Origin: Chitinimonas sp036961565
GTDB lineage: Bacteria; Pseudomonadota; Gammaproteobacteria; Burkholderiales; Chitinimonadaceae
DNA: 64,000 bases
NCBI RefSeq assembly: GCF_036961565.1
Contig: NZ_JBAMDD010000011.1
Span: 62,001 to 126,000, forward strand
Reading direction: 5' to 3'
In this document: piece by piece, positions 32,243-41,286 of the stretch
How positions within the stretch are numbered: position 1 is the stretch's first letter
Layout: each line of letters opens with the position of its first letter
Notes under the pieces: model-generated
What the model saw: only the letters and a program-made list of their open reading frames with translations
Database searches by the model: none
What the model was told of the DNA's origin: nothing
Program-made: the position numbers and the translations under genes

Positions 32243-33592
32243 TTACATGCCAGGGAGCATGCCCTTCATGCCCTTCATCAGCTTGAACATATTCTTGCCC
32301 GAGAACTGCTTCATCATCTTCTGCATGTCCTCGAACTGCTTGAGCAGGCGATTGACCTCCTGCACGCTGACCCCGGCGCCCGCAGCGATACGGCGCTTGC
32401 GGCTGGCCTTGAGCAACTCGGGCTTGCGCCGCTCCAGCGGCGTCATCGAGCGAATAATGCCCTCCACCCGGCGCATGGCTTTTTCAGCCTCGGGGCCCTG
32501 CATGGCCTGGCTCATCTGGCCCATGCCCGGCAATTTGTCGAGCAGGCCGGACATGCCGCCCATTTTCTTCATCTGCTGTATCTGCGCCAGGAAGTCCTCA
32601 AGGTCAAACCCCTTGCCGGACTTCATCTTCTTGGCCAGCTTCTCAGCCTCTTCCACATCGACCGTCTGCTGCACCTGCTCGATCAGGCTGAGCACATCGC
32701 CCATGCCCAGGATGCGCGAAGCCATACGCTCGGGGTGGAAGGGTTCCAGCCCGCCCACCTTCTCACCCACACCAATGAACTTGATCGGCTTGCCGGTCAC
32801 ATGCCGCACCGACAGCGCCGCACCACCGCGGGCGTCACCATCGAGCTTGGTCAGCACCACACCGGTCAGCGGCAAGGCCTCACCAAAGGCCCGCGCCGTA
32901 TTCACCGCATCCTGACCCTGCATGGCATCCACCACGAACAGCGTCTCTATCGGGTTCAGCAGCGCATGCAGCTGCTTGATCTCGGCCATCATGGCCTCGT
33001 CTATCGCTAGGCGGCCCGCAGTATCCACAATCAGGACATCAAAGAAATGCCGCTTGGCATGATCCAGCGCAGCACGGGCAATATCGGCCGGCGCCTGCTT
33101 GGGGTCGGAAGGAAACCACTCCACCCCCACCTGGCCTGCCAACAGCTTGAGCTGCTCGATGGCGGCAGGCCGATACACGTCAGCCGAGACCACCAGCACC
33201 TTCTTCTTGGAATCTTCCTTCAGGCGCTTGGCCAGCTTGCCGGTGGTCGTGGTCTTGCCCGCCCCCTGCAAACCCGCCATCAGCACGATGGCCGGCGGTA
33301 CCGCAGCCAGATTGAGACTGTCGTTGTGGTCGCCCATCAGCTTCTTCAGCTCATCGTGTACCACCCCGATCACTGCCTGGCCCGGCGTCAGGCTGCCCAT
33401 CACCTCCTGCCCCAAGGCGCGTTCCTTCACCTGGGCCACAAAGGTTTTCACCACAGGCAAGGCGACATCAGCCTCCAGCAGGGCCATGCGCACCTCGCGC
33501 ATGGCGTCCGAGATATTGTCCTCCGTCAACCGGGCGTGACCGCGCAGGGTTTTGACGACAGTGGAAAGACGGCTTTGCAGGTTGTCAAACAT
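32243..33592 (-). CDS. ffh: Signal recognition particle protein Ffh
   Basis: 449 residues. It is the GTPase of the bacterial SRP, which binds signal sequences and docks on FtsY. The N-domain helical bundle is followed by the G-domain motifs GLQGAGKTTT, DTAGRLAID and TKLDGDARGG. The methionine-rich M domain (about residues 300-449) has MGGMSGLLDKLPGM and ends KGMKGMLPGM. The start at 33592 (MFDNLQSRLS) matches the family. Confidence 0.98.
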   Translation of the reverse strand: MFDNLQSRLSTVVKTLRGHARLTEDNISDAMREVRMALLEADVALPVVKTFVAQVKERALGQEVMGSLTPGQAVIGVVHDELKKLMGDHNDSLNLAAVPPAIVLMAGLQGAGKTTTTGKLAKRLKEDSKKKVLVVSADVYRPAAIEQLKLLAGQVGVEWFPSDPKQAPADIARAALDHAKRHFFDVLIVDTAGRLAIDEAMMAEIKQLHALLNPIETLFVVDAMQGQDAVNTARAFGEALPLTGVVLTKLDGDARGGAALSVRHVTGKPIKFIGVGEKVGGLEPFHPERMASRILGMGDVLSLIEQVQQTVDVEEAEKLAKKMKSGKGFDLEDFLAQIQQMKKMGGMSGLLDKLPGMGQMSQAMQGPEAEKAMRRVEGIIRSMTPLERRKPELLKASRKRRIAAGAGVSVQEVNRLLKQFEDMQKMMKQFSGKNMFKLMKGMKGMLPGM

Positions 33593-33671
33593 GGGAGCAA
33601 TTCTCAATCGGCACCCAGCGGTGCTCTGTTAGACTTGAGCAGCCTCTCGACACGAGGCCGAAGACTGGTTC

Positions 33672-33790
33672 GGAAACTGTTTACCGCTATCTTGCCCGCC
33701 AGCAGCAGGGCTGCAAACACGGCATCCGCAGCCGCATGGGGTAGCTGCCGCAGTGCGCTACCGATGCCGGCAAGCGCGTAAACAGATTCC
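33672..33790. repeat. Inverted repeat in the ffh/ypjD divergent gap
   Basis: GGAAACTGTTTAC (33672-33684) and GTAAACAGATTCC (33778-33790) are inverted copies with one mismatch, about 93 bp apart. A third CTGTTTAAAC lies at 33797-33806. The gap (262 bp) holds no convincing gene. The repeats could be regulator sites for the two divergent genes. Confidence 0.4.
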
Positions 33791-33853
33791 CAAAGGCTGT
33801 TTAAACCCGGCAGTTTACCTGACTTGCCGCAACCCGACTTGCCAACACGCCCC

Positions 33854-34672
33854 ATGACTCAGTACCTCACCCTGCTCCCCCTGCTGGTATGGCTAGGCTA
33901 CCTTGCACTGGCCGGCTGGCTGTGGGCATCGCGCCGACCGCCATTCCAAGACTTGCCAGCCACCCGGCTCAAGCTGGAGCACAGCCTACTGGGGCTGCTG
34001 CTGCTGCTGCACGCCCCCCTGGCCTTCACTCCCTTGATCAGCCTTGCACCCCACTTCGGCGCACGCGAAGCCCTGGGCATGCTCACCTGGATAGCGGTAC
34101 TGATCTACTGGACAGCAGCCTTCCTGATCAAGCTGGAAGGCCTGCAAGTCATCTTGCTGCCGGTGGCCACTGTCAGCCTGGGCGCCAGCCTGCTGATGCC
34201 TGCCGGCCACCCGACACCCTGGCTGTCCGCCCCCCTGATGCAGGCTCATTTCGCCATTGCCATGCTGGCCTATGGGTTTTTCGCCGTGGCGGCGGGGCTG
34301 GCCATCCTGATGCGGCTGGCCGATCGCCAGCTTCACCACCCAGGCCGTGGCCTGCTGAGCCAGCTCCCCCCCTTGCTGGCACTTGAGCGACTGCTGTTCT
34401 CCACCCTGGCGCTGGGCTTTGTGCTGCTGACCGCCACCCTGGTCACCGGCACGGTCTTCTCCGAGGCCCTGTTCCACAAAGCCGTCACCTTCAATCACAA
34501 AACCCTGTTCTCGCTGGCCGCCTGGCTGGTATTCGCCGCCCTGCTCTGGGGCAGGCAGACGCGCGGCTGGCGCGGCCGCATTGCCGTGAACTGGACGCTG
34601 ACCGGCTTCACCCTGCTGCTGTTGGCCTATATTGGTAGTCGGTTCGTAATGGACGCCCTATTGCAGCATTGA
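33854..34672 (+). CDS. CcsA/YpjD-like inner-membrane protein
   Basis: 272 residues with about eight TM helices, beginning MTQYLTLLPLLVWLGYLALA. It resembles the cytochrome c assembly family (YpjD/CcsA type) placed divergently from ffh in many proteobacteria. The heme-handling WWxWD motif of true CcsA is not evident, though HFAIAMLAYG keeps a conserved His. The exact role is unknown. The start at 33854 is the first Met before the TM1 helix; no strong ribosome-binding site is seen. Confidence 0.8.
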   Translation: MTQYLTLLPLLVWLGYLALAGWLWASRRPPFQDLPATRLKLEHSLLGLLLLLHAPLAFTPLISLAPHFGAREALGMLTWIAVLIYWTAAFLIKLEGLQVILLPVATVSLGASLLMPAGHPTPWLSAPLMQAHFAIAMLAYGFFAVAAGLAILMRLADRQLHHPGRGLLSQLPPLLALERLLFSTLALGFVLLTATLVTGTVFSEALFHKAVTFNHKTLFSLAAWLVFAALLWGRQTRGWRGRIAVNWTLTGFTLLLLAYIGSRFVMDALLQH

Positions 34673-34798
34673 GTCACAGCGCAACAGACCAGGCCCGCCC
34701 ATGTGTTACGCAAGGCGAAATACATGCCCACGCCGTCAAAAATCCCGCCAAAGCCAGACGGCGCAAGGGTTTTCGGCTTTACATACGAACTTGACAAA

Positions 34799-34813
34799 GG
34801 CATTATTTATGCC
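34799..34813. promoter_or_regulatory. Palindrome upstream of pilB
   Basis: GGCAT-N5-ATGCC, 54 bp before the pilB ATG, sits just after a consensus TTGACA (34791-34796). No -10 box is found at normal spacing; TAAATA at 34821 is 24 bases away. It may be an activator or repressor site. Confidence 0.3.
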
Positions 34814-34866
34814 AGCCTTCTAAATACGGCGCAGTTCGCGTCACCTTCCGCAAGGACGCATTACCT

Positions 34867-36579
34867 ATGGCGCAATCCCCATCCACCCTCTCTGGCATCG
34901 CCCGCGCGCTGGTTCAGCAAGGCCGCTTGCAGGAAGCCGATGCGGATGCCATCCAGGCACAGGCACAGGCCAGCCAGACCAGCTTTGTGCAAGCCCTGGT
35001 TGCCAGCAAGAAACTCAGCGGCCTGCAGGTGGCCGAGTTCGCCGCGCAGACCTTCGGTTATCCCATGCTGGACCTGGCCCAGCTCGACCCGGCCTATATC
35101 CCGCCCGGCGCGCTGGACCGCAAACTGATGCAGACCCGCCGCATTGCCCCGCTGTACAAGCGCGGCACCAAGCTGTTCGTGGCCATCTCCGACCCAACCT
35201 ATCTGCAGGCACTGGAAGATGCCAAGTTCCAGAGCGGTGCCGTCATCGAACCCATCATTGTCGAAGACCCCAAGCTGGGACAGCTGATCGACAAGCTGGT
35301 CGAGGCCAGTGGCGCCAACCTCAAGGACATGGTGAACGACCAGGATGACCTGGACCTCAACGTGCCCGAGGAGACCCAGGTAGAGGCCGACACCGGCAGC
35401 AACGAAGTCGATGACGCCCCGGTGGTGAAATACATCCAGAAGCTGCTGCTGGATGCCATCAATAGCGGCGCCTCCGATATCCACTTCGAGCCCTACGAGA
35501 AGTTCTACCGCGTGCGCTACCGCATCGACGGCGTGCTGCGCGAAGTGGCCCAGCCACCGCTGGCCATCAAGGAGAAAATCTCCTCCCGCATCAAGGTGAT
35601 CTCCAAGCTCGACATCTCGGAAAAGCGCATCCCGCAGGATGGTCGGATGAAGCTGGTGCTCTCCAAGACACGCGCCATCGATTTCCGGGTCTCCACCCTA
35701 CCCACGCTGTTCGGCGAGAAAATCTGTATGCGGATTCTCGACCCCAGCTCCGCCACCCTGGGTATCGACGCGCTCGGTTACGAGCCAGATCAGAAAGCCG
35801 CCCTGCTGGACGCCGTCCACCGCCCCTACGGCATGGTATTGGTAACCGGCCCCACCGGCTCCGGCAAGACGGTGTCGCTCTATACCTGCCTGAATATCCT
35901 GAACGAACCCGGCATCAATATTTCGACTGCCGAAGACCCGGCCGAAATCAACCTGCCCGGCATCAACCAGGTCAACGTCAACGACAAGGCCGGCCTGACC
36001 TTCGCGGCGGCACTCAAGTCCTTCCTGCGGCAGGATCCCGACATCATCATGGTGGGTGAAATCCGTGACCTGGAGACCGCCGACATCTCGATTAAGGCCG
36101 CCCAGACCGGCCACATGGTGTTCTCCACCCTGCACACCAACGACGCGCCCGCCACCCTGTCGCGCATGCTGAACATGGGCATCGCCCCGTTCAACATCGC
36201 CTCGTCAGTCATCCTGATCACCGGCCAGCGGCTGGCACGGCGCCTGTGCTCGGCCTGCAAGAAGCCGGTGGACATACCACACGACGTTTTGTTGCGCGCC
36301 GGCTACACCGAGGACGAGCTGGATGGCAGCTGGCAGCCCTACGGGCCTGTCGGCTGCGATATCTGCAAGGGCACGGGCTACAAGGGACGGGTGGGCATTT
36401 ATCAAGTCATGCCCATCTCCGAAGAAATGCAGCGCATCATCATGCGCCAGGGTAACTCTATAGACATCGCAGACCAGGCCAAGCGCGAAGGCATTCGCGA
36501 CTTGCGCCAATCCGGCTTGCTCAAGGTCAAGCAAGGCATGACCTCGCTGACCGAAGTAGAAGCCGTCACCAACGAATAA
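34867..36579 (+). CDS. pilB: Type IV pilus extension ATPase PilB
   Basis: 570 residues. It is the hexameric cytoplasmic motor that polymerises pilin. A GspE/MshE N-terminal domain (about residues 50-150) is followed by the core: Walker A GPTGSGKT at 328-335, the Asp box, Walker B-like DPDIIMVGEIRDLETAD and the His box. The C-terminal zinc tetracysteine is in LCSACKKP and VGCDICKGTGY. It is followed by pilC and pilD. No pilin gene is in the window. Confidence 0.97.
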   Translation: MAQSPSTLSGIARALVQQGRLQEADADAIQAQAQASQTSFVQALVASKKLSGLQVAEFAAQTFGYPMLDLAQLDPAYIPPGALDRKLMQTRRIAPLYKRGTKLFVAISDPTYLQALEDAKFQSGAVIEPIIVEDPKLGQLIDKLVEASGANLKDMVNDQDDLDLNVPEETQVEADTGSNEVDDAPVVKYIQKLLLDAINSGASDIHFEPYEKFYRVRYRIDGVLREVAQPPLAIKEKISSRIKVISKLDISEKRIPQDGRMKLVLSKTRAIDFRVSTLPTLFGEKICMRILDPSSATLGIDALGYEPDQKAALLDAVHRPYGMVLVTGPTGSGKTVSLYTCLNILNEPGINISTAEDPAEINLPGINQVNVNDKAGLTFAAALKSFLRQDPDIIMVGEIRDLETADISIKAAQTGHMVFSTLHTNDAPATLSRMLNMGIAPFNIASSVILITGQRLARRLCSACKKPVDIPHDVLLRAGYTEDELDGSWQPYGPVGCDICKGTGYKGRVGIYQVMPISEEMQRIIMRQGNSIDIADQAKREGIRDLRQSGLLKVKQGMTSLTEVEAVTNE

Positions 36580-36604
36580 GGCTGTTAAGCCAAGGAGTAA
36601 CCGC

Positions 36605-37828
36605 ATGGCGGTCGATAAGAAAAACCAGGTCAAGGAACAAACCTTTTCCTGGGAAGGCAAGGACAAGACGGGTAAAACCATCAAGGGTGAAATGCGCGCC
36701 GGCGGCGATGCCGTGGTACGTGCCAGTCTGCGCCGCCAGGGCGTTACCGTGCTCAAGATCAAGAAGCAATCGCGATCCATGGGCAAGCGCATCACCGAGA
36801 AGGACATCACCTTCTTCACCCGCCAGATGGCGGTCATGATGAAGTCCGGCGTACCGTTGCTGCAGGCTTTCGATATCGTCGCCAAGGGACATAGCAATCC
36901 CAGCGTGACCCGCTTGCTGACCGAGATCAAGAATGACGTGGAAACCGGCGCCAGCCTCACTCAAGCGTTCCGCAAGCACCCACTTTACTTCGATCAGTTG
37001 TTCTGCAATCTGATACAAGCGGGCGAACAGGCTGGTATTCTTGATAATCTGCTGGACAGGCTAGCCACGTACAAGGAAAAAATCCTCGCCATCAAAGGCA
37101 AGATCAAGTCCGCTCTGTTCTACCCTATCTCTATCGTCGTTGCCGCCTTTATCGTTATTTCGGTGATCATGATTTTCGTGATTCCAGCCTTCAAGGACTT
37201 GTTCTCAGGCTTTGGTGCTGAACTGCCTGGTCCAACCCAGTTGGTGATTACAATCTCAGAGATATTCCTAGGATATTGGTGGGCTATCTTTGGCAGCATA
37301 GGTGGCGGCATCTACGGCATCATCCAGCTCAAAAAGCGCTCCAAGAAGTTTCAGCATGCAATAGACAAGCTGTCGCTGCGTATTCCAGTGCTGGGTGAAG
37401 TTATGCGCAAAGCCACCATCGCCCGCTGGACACGCACCATGTCCACTATGTTCGCTGCCGGCGTGCCACTAGTCGAAGCACTGGACTCGGTCGGCGGGGC
37501 CGCCGGTAATATCATCTTCGCCGACGCCACCAAACGCATCCAGACCGAGGTCAGCACCGGCACCAGCCTGACTGTCGCCATGCAGAACAGCGAAGTCTTC
37601 CCCCCCATGGTGATGCAGATGGTTGCCATTGGCGAAGAATCCGGTGCACTGGACGCCATGCTGGGCAAGATCGCCGACTTCTTCGAGCAGGAAGTGGACG
37701 AGGCCGTCGATGCGCTGACCAGCCTGATGGAACCCATGATCATGATGGTACTGGGCCCCATCATCGGCGGCATCATCATCGCCATGTACCTGCCCATCTT
37801 CAAGATGGGTGCCGCCGTCGGCGGCTGA
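36605..37828 (+). CDS. pilC: Type IV pilus inner-membrane platform protein PilC
   Basis: 407 residues with two T2SSF domains (about residues 70-195 and 275-395) and three TM helices. It is the platform on which PilB and PilT act. The family motif DITFFTRQMAVMMKSGVPLL and its repeat near WTRTMSTMFAAGVPLVEAL are visible. It lies 25 bp after pilB, with AAGGAG before the ATG. Confidence 0.97.
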   Translation: MAVDKKNQVKEQTFSWEGKDKTGKTIKGEMRAGGDAVVRASLRRQGVTVLKIKKQSRSMGKRITEKDITFFTRQMAVMMKSGVPLLQAFDIVAKGHSNPSVTRLLTEIKNDVETGASLTQAFRKHPLYFDQLFCNLIQAGEQAGILDNLLDRLATYKEKILAIKGKIKSALFYPISIVVAAFIVISVIMIFVIPAFKDLFSGFGAELPGPTQLVITISEIFLGYWWAIFGSIGGGIYGIIQLKKRSKKFQHAIDKLSLRIPVLGEVMRKATIARWTRTMSTMFAAGVPLVEALDSVGGAAGNIIFADATKRIQTEVSTGTSLTVAMQNSEVFPPMVMQMVAIGEESGALDAMLGKIADFFEQEVDEAVDALTSLMEPMIMMVLGPIIGGIIIAMYLPIFKMGAAVGG

Positions 37829-37832
37829 TGCG

Positions 37833-38702
37833 ATGACGCTACTCAACCTCGCTGGCATTGAGCCGGCGTTCTTCATTGTTTTCTCGCTATGCCTGGGCCT
37901 GATCGTAGGCAGCTTTCTGAACGTGGTGATCCATCGCCTGCCCAAGATGATGGAGAGCGAATTCCGTCACGAATGCGCGGTCATCGACCTGCCCGAAGAC
38001 GCCGAAGAGCCCGCCAGGCCACGCTACAACCTGGCGGTACCTCGCTCAGCCTGCCCAGGCTGTGGCGCCCTTATCACCGCCCGCGACAATATCCCTGTGC
38101 TCTCCTGGCTATGGTTGCGCGGCCGCTGCCGGCACTGCCAGACAGCCATCAGCCCGCGCTATCCGCTGGTGGAGCTGACGACCGGCCTGCTCACTGCCGC
38201 AATGGCCTGGCACTTTGGCCCCTCCCTGCTGGCGGTGGGCGCCATCTTGCTAGTGTGGTTCCTGGTAGCCCTGTTCTGCATCGATGCCGACACCTATCTG
38301 TTGCCCGATAGCCTGACCCTGCCCCTGCTCTGGCTGGGCCTGCTGTTCAACCTGAACGGCATCTTCGTTCCCCTGCAGGATGCCGTCGTCGGTGCCATGG
38401 CCGGCTATCTGCTGCTCTGGCTGGTCTACTGGGCCTTCAAGCTGGTCACCAGCAAGGACGGCATGGGCTATGGCGACTTCAAGCTGCTGGCGGCCCTGGG
38501 CGCCTGGATGGGCTGGCAGTGCCTGCCTGTCATCATCCTCATGTCGTCGGTAGCCGGTGCCATCATAGGCATCAGCCTGACCCTGCTGGCGCGGCGCGGC
38601 TGGGGCAAGCCCCTGCCTTTCGGTCCCTACCTGGCCATAGCCGGCCTCGCCACCCTGTTTTGGGGGCCGCAGCTGCAAAGACTGATCTGGGGCAGTTACT
38701 GA
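37833..38702 (+). CDS. pilD: Prepilin peptidase/N-methyltransferase PilD
   Basis: 289 residues. It is a membrane aspartyl protease that cleaves and N-methylates type IV prepilins and type II secretion pseudopilins. The zinc pairs CPGC and CRHC flank a DNIPVLSW block. The catalytic aspartates are in FCIDADTYLLPD and in GYGDFKLLAALGAW. The start at 37833 is 4 bases after the pilC stop; a longer frame from 37809 would overlap pilC. Confidence 0.96.
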   Translation: MTLLNLAGIEPAFFIVFSLCLGLIVGSFLNVVIHRLPKMMESEFRHECAVIDLPEDAEEPARPRYNLAVPRSACPGCGALITARDNIPVLSWLWLRGRCRHCQTAISPRYPLVELTTGLLTAAMAWHFGPSLLAVGAILLVWFLVALFCIDADTYLLPDSLTLPLLWLGLLFNLNGIFVPLQDAVVGAMAGYLLLWLVYWAFKLVTSKDGMGYGDFKLLAALGAWMGWQCLPVIILMSSVAGAIIGISLTLLARRGWGKPLPFGPYLAIAGLATLFWGPQLQRLIWGSY

Positions 38703-38727
38703 TGCCTCGCCCGCCGGAGCCCCTCTC

Positions 38728-39348
38728 TTGCGCGTGATAGGCCTGACCGGTGGCATAGGGTCCGGCAAATCCGCCGTGGCCCAGGCTTTCCAGGCGCTGG
38801 GCGTGCCCTTGGTCGATACCGACGAGATCGCCCATCGCCTGAGCCAGCCCGGGCAGCCAGGTGCCGCCTGCGTAGCACAGCTGTTCGGATCGGATTACCT
38901 AACACCAGACGGTGCCATCGACCGCCCCATGCTAAGGCAGGCCATCTTCAGCAATCCCCAGGCCAAGGCCAGGCTGGAGGCCGCCTTCCACCCACTGATA
39001 CGCCAGACCGCACTAGCCGATCTGGCCGGCCTGCCCACCACCACGCCCTATTGCCTGCTGGCCGTCCCCCTGCTGTTCGAGACGGGTGCCTATGCCAGTA
39101 CCATCACGCGTGCCCTGGTGGTCGATGTTCCCGAGGCCCTGCAGATCTCGCGCGTGATGCGCCGCAGCCAACTCAGCGAAGCCGATGTCAGGGCCATCAT
39201 GGCCGGCCAGATGAGCCGCAGCGAACGTTTGGCACGGGCCGATGATGTGATCACCAACGACGGCGACCTCGCGCAACTCGCGGATAAAGTTAAGGTTTTA
39301 CATAAGAAGTATCTGCAAGCACCTGAATCGGAACCCGATTCAGCTTAA
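38728..39348 (+). CDS. coaE: Dephospho-CoA kinase CoaE
   Basis: 206 residues. It carries out the last step of coenzyme A synthesis. The P-loop GGIGSGKS is at residues 8-15 and the block DTDEIAHRL follows. The start is TTG at 38728, supported by GGAG eight bases upstream; a GTG two codons on is the alternative. Placement after pilD is conserved in many proteobacteria. Confidence 0.96.
   Translation: MRVIGLTGGIGSGKSAVAQAFQALGVPLVDTDEIAHRLSQPGQPGAACVAQLFGSDYLTPDGAIDRPMLRQAIFSNPQAKARLEAAFHPLIRQTALADLAGLPTTTPYCLLAVPLLFETGAYASTITRALVVDVPEALQISRVMRRSQLSEADVRAIMAGQMSRSERLARADDVITNDGDLAQLADKVKVLHKKYLQAPESEPDSA
39323..39343 (+). terminator. Hairpin at the end of coaE
   Basis: A perfect 9-bp stem, CTGAATCGG and CCGATTCAG, with a 3-nt loop, ends three bases before the coaE stop codon. 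There is no T-run, so it is at best a weak terminator or attenuator ahead of zapD. Confidence 0.35.
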
Positions 39349-39352
39349 TCGT

Positions 39353-39381
39353 TTGTAAAAATGGGGCGAATCTTGCACAAT
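39353..39381 (+). promoter_or_regulatory. Possible zapD promoter
   Basis: TTGTAA, 17 bp, then CACAAT, ending 37 bases before the zapD GTG. It matches consensus at 4 of 6 bases in each hexamer. Confidence 0.35.
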
Positions 39382-39418
39382 CGAGCGCTAATACAGGCCT
39401 AACCACTCCACGCCCAAC

Positions 39419-40177
39419 GTGATCAGCTACGAATTCCCCGTCAACGAACGTATCCGCACCTTGCTGCGGCTGGAGGATTTGTACGACCGTGCCGCCTTCT
39501 TTGCCGGTCGCGATCACCCCCTGGAGCATCACGCCTCCCTGCTGTGCCTGTTCGAAATCATGGAAGTGGCCGGCCGCGCCGATCTGAAATCCGATCTGCT
39601 GCAGGAGCTGGACCGCCAACGCCAGACACTGGAAGGACTGCGCGACAATCCGCAGATTTCCGAAGAGGCGCTGGATATGGTACTGGCCGATATCGAGCAT
39701 ACCCATGGCCGCCTGCTGGAACCCACCGGCAAGTTCGCCCAGCACCTGCGCGAGAATGAGTGGCTGATGGCCATCAAGCAGCGCTCCGGCATCCCCGGTG
39801 GCGTTTGCGAGTTCGACCTGCCCTCCTACCACTACTGGCAACAAAAGCCGGTAGAAGAGCGGCGTCACGAACTGGGGGGCTGGCTAGGCCCCATGCTGCC
39901 CATCAAGGACGGCATAGACATCGTGCTGCGGATATTGCGCAACAGCGCCAAGGTGGTACCCCTGGTGGCCCGCAATGGTGCCTTCCAGCAGATGTCGGGC
40001 GGCAAGCTGGTGCAGCTGCTCAAGGTAACACTGGCCTCCGATGTCCCCTACGTTCCCGAACTCTCAGCCAACAAATACGCCATCAATGTGCGTTTCGTCA
40101 CGCCTGCAGCCGGCTCCGACCGCCCCAGGCAGTGCGATCACGATATCGACTTCGTCCTGGCCTTCTGCAACCTCTGA
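39419..40177 (+). CDS. zapD: Cell division protein ZapD
   Basis: 252 residues. ZapD (YacF) binds the FtsZ C-terminal tail and cross-links FtsZ filaments at mid-cell. The start ISYEFPVNERIRTLLRLEDL is characteristic, and the C-terminal beta domain ends DIDFVLAFCNL. The start is GTG at 39419. It is followed 3 bp later by yacG, as in many proteobacteria. Confidence 0.95.
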   Translation: MISYEFPVNERIRTLLRLEDLYDRAAFFAGRDHPLEHHASLLCLFEIMEVAGRADLKSDLLQELDRQRQTLEGLRDNPQISEEALDMVLADIEHTHGRLLEPTGKFAQHLRENEWLMAIKQRSGIPGGVCEFDLPSYHYWQQKPVEERRHELGGWLGPMLPIKDGIDIVLRILRNSAKVVPLVARNGAFQQMSGGKLVQLLKVTLASDVPYVPELSANKYAINVRFVTPAAGSDRPRQCDHDIDFVLAFCNL

Positions 40178-40180
40178 TCC

Positions 40181-40372
40181 ATGTCCCAACGTCAAGTCCC
40201 CTGCCCGTGTTGCGGCAAGCTCAGTCCATGGTCCACCGAGAATCCCTGGCGTCCTTTTTGCAGCGAACGCTGCAAGCAGATAGACCTGGGCCTATGGGCT
40301 GCCGAGCAGTACCGTGTTGCAGGCAGCCCGGTAGATCCGCTAGCCGACGACGGTAGCGACAACCGCACCTAA
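40181..40372 (+). CDS. yacG: DNA gyrase inhibitor YacG
   Basis: 63 residues. It is a small zinc protein that binds GyrB and blocks DNA binding in E. coli. The four zinc cysteines are in CPCC (the first and last) and CSERC. The block ENPWRPFCSERCKQIDLG is typical. Confidence 0.95.
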   Translation: MSQRQVPCPCCGKLSPWSTENPWRPFCSERCKQIDLGLWAAEQYRVAGSPVDPLADDGSDNRT

Positions 40373-40457
40373 GAGCCTATTCACGATTTTGTCACCCGGC
40401 GTTCCGGCCATTGCCGGCAGCGGCCGAGGTTACACCGGTAAGAAATCCTTCATTCCA

Positions 40458-40474
40458 CGGTCACCTGACCGTCA
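40458..40474 (+). promoter_or_regulatory. Possible Pho box upstream of olsB-like gene
   Basis: CGGTCAC, a 4-bp spacer, then CCGTCAT make two 7-bp direct repeats with the 11-bp period of PhoB boxes. They match CTGTCAT at 5 and 6 of 7 positions. The site lies 57 bp before the ATG, with a weak -10 candidate near 40486. The same bases can also be read as the palindrome CGGTCA-N2-TGACCG, so another regulator is possible. Confidence 0.4.
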
Positions 40475-40530
40475 TGGCAGCACTCTAAGTTTGTTCCTGA
40501 GACCACGAACAGACCTGGAGCCCCAGCGCC

Positions 40531-41286
40531 ATGCTGCATATCGAACTGCACCCCACCACCCCGGCCCGGCCCAAGCTCAGCGTCAGCCTGGCCAGCAGCG
40601 ACAGCGATGTACGTGCAGCGCAGGCCTTGCGCTACAAGGTGTTTGGCGAAGAAATGGGCGCGCGGCTCAACAGCCGCCATAGCGGCCTGGACGTAGACCT
40701 GTTCGACCCCTGGTGCGAACACCTGCTGGTACGGGACGAAGCCAGCAACGAAGTCGTCGGCACCTATCGCATCCTACCCCCCCACCAAGCCAAGGCACTA
40801 GGCAGCTACTATTCCGAAACCGAGTTCGACCTGACCCGCTTCCAGCACATACGCAGCAGCATGGTTGAAGTGGGCCGCTCCTGCGTACATCCTGACTACC
40901 GCACCGGCGCCACCATCACCCTGCTCTGGGCGGGCCTGGCCGACTACATGAGCCGCCACGGCTATGAATACCTGGTCGGCTGCGCCAGCATCAGCATGGC
41001 GGACGGCGGGCATGCCGCCGCCAGCATCTATCGGGAGCTGAGCAAGAAATCCATGTCACCGGTGGAGTGGCGCGCCCATCCACGCTGCCCGCTGCCCCTG
41101 GATGCACTCGATGATGCCGTGCCGGCCGAGATCCCGCCGCTGATCAAGGGCTATATGCGTGTGGGGGCCTATATCTGCGGCCTGCCGGCATGGGACCCGG
41201 ACTTCAACACCGCCGATCTGCTGATCCTGCTGCCCATGAGCCGGATGAATAACCGTTACGCCCGCCACTTCATCGCCACCGAATGA
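40531..41286 (+). CDS. olsB: GNAT-type N-acyltransferase, OlsB-like
   Basis: 251 residues of the COG3176 family (GNAT-like N-acyltransferases, once called hemolysins). OlsB transfers a 3-hydroxyacyl chain to ornithine, making lyso-ornithine lipid. Visible blocks: QALRYKVFGEEMGARL near residue 31, LFDPWCEHLLV, and VGRSCVHPDYRTG, the acyl-donor loop. It overlaps the following acyltransferase gene by 4 bp, reproducing the olsB-olsA order. Other amino acid substrates are possible. Confidence 0.75.
   Translation: MLHIELHPTTPARPKLSVSLASSDSDVRAAQALRYKVFGEEMGARLNSRHSGLDVDLFDPWCEHLLVRDEASNEVVGTYRILPPHQAKALGSYYSETEFDLTRFQHIRSSMVEVGRSCVHPDYRTGATITLLWAGLADYMSRHGYEYLVGCASISMADGGHAAASIYRELSKKSMSPVEWRAHPRCPLPLDALDDAVPAEIPPLIKGYMRVGAYICGLPAWDPDFNTADLLILLPMSRMNNRYARHFIATE

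Noticed and set aside
33604..33855. 83-codon minus-strand frame between ffh and the CcsA-like gene
   Set aside because: No recognisable domain, poor start signal, overlaps the inverted repeats and the start of the divergent gene; codon use is not convincing.
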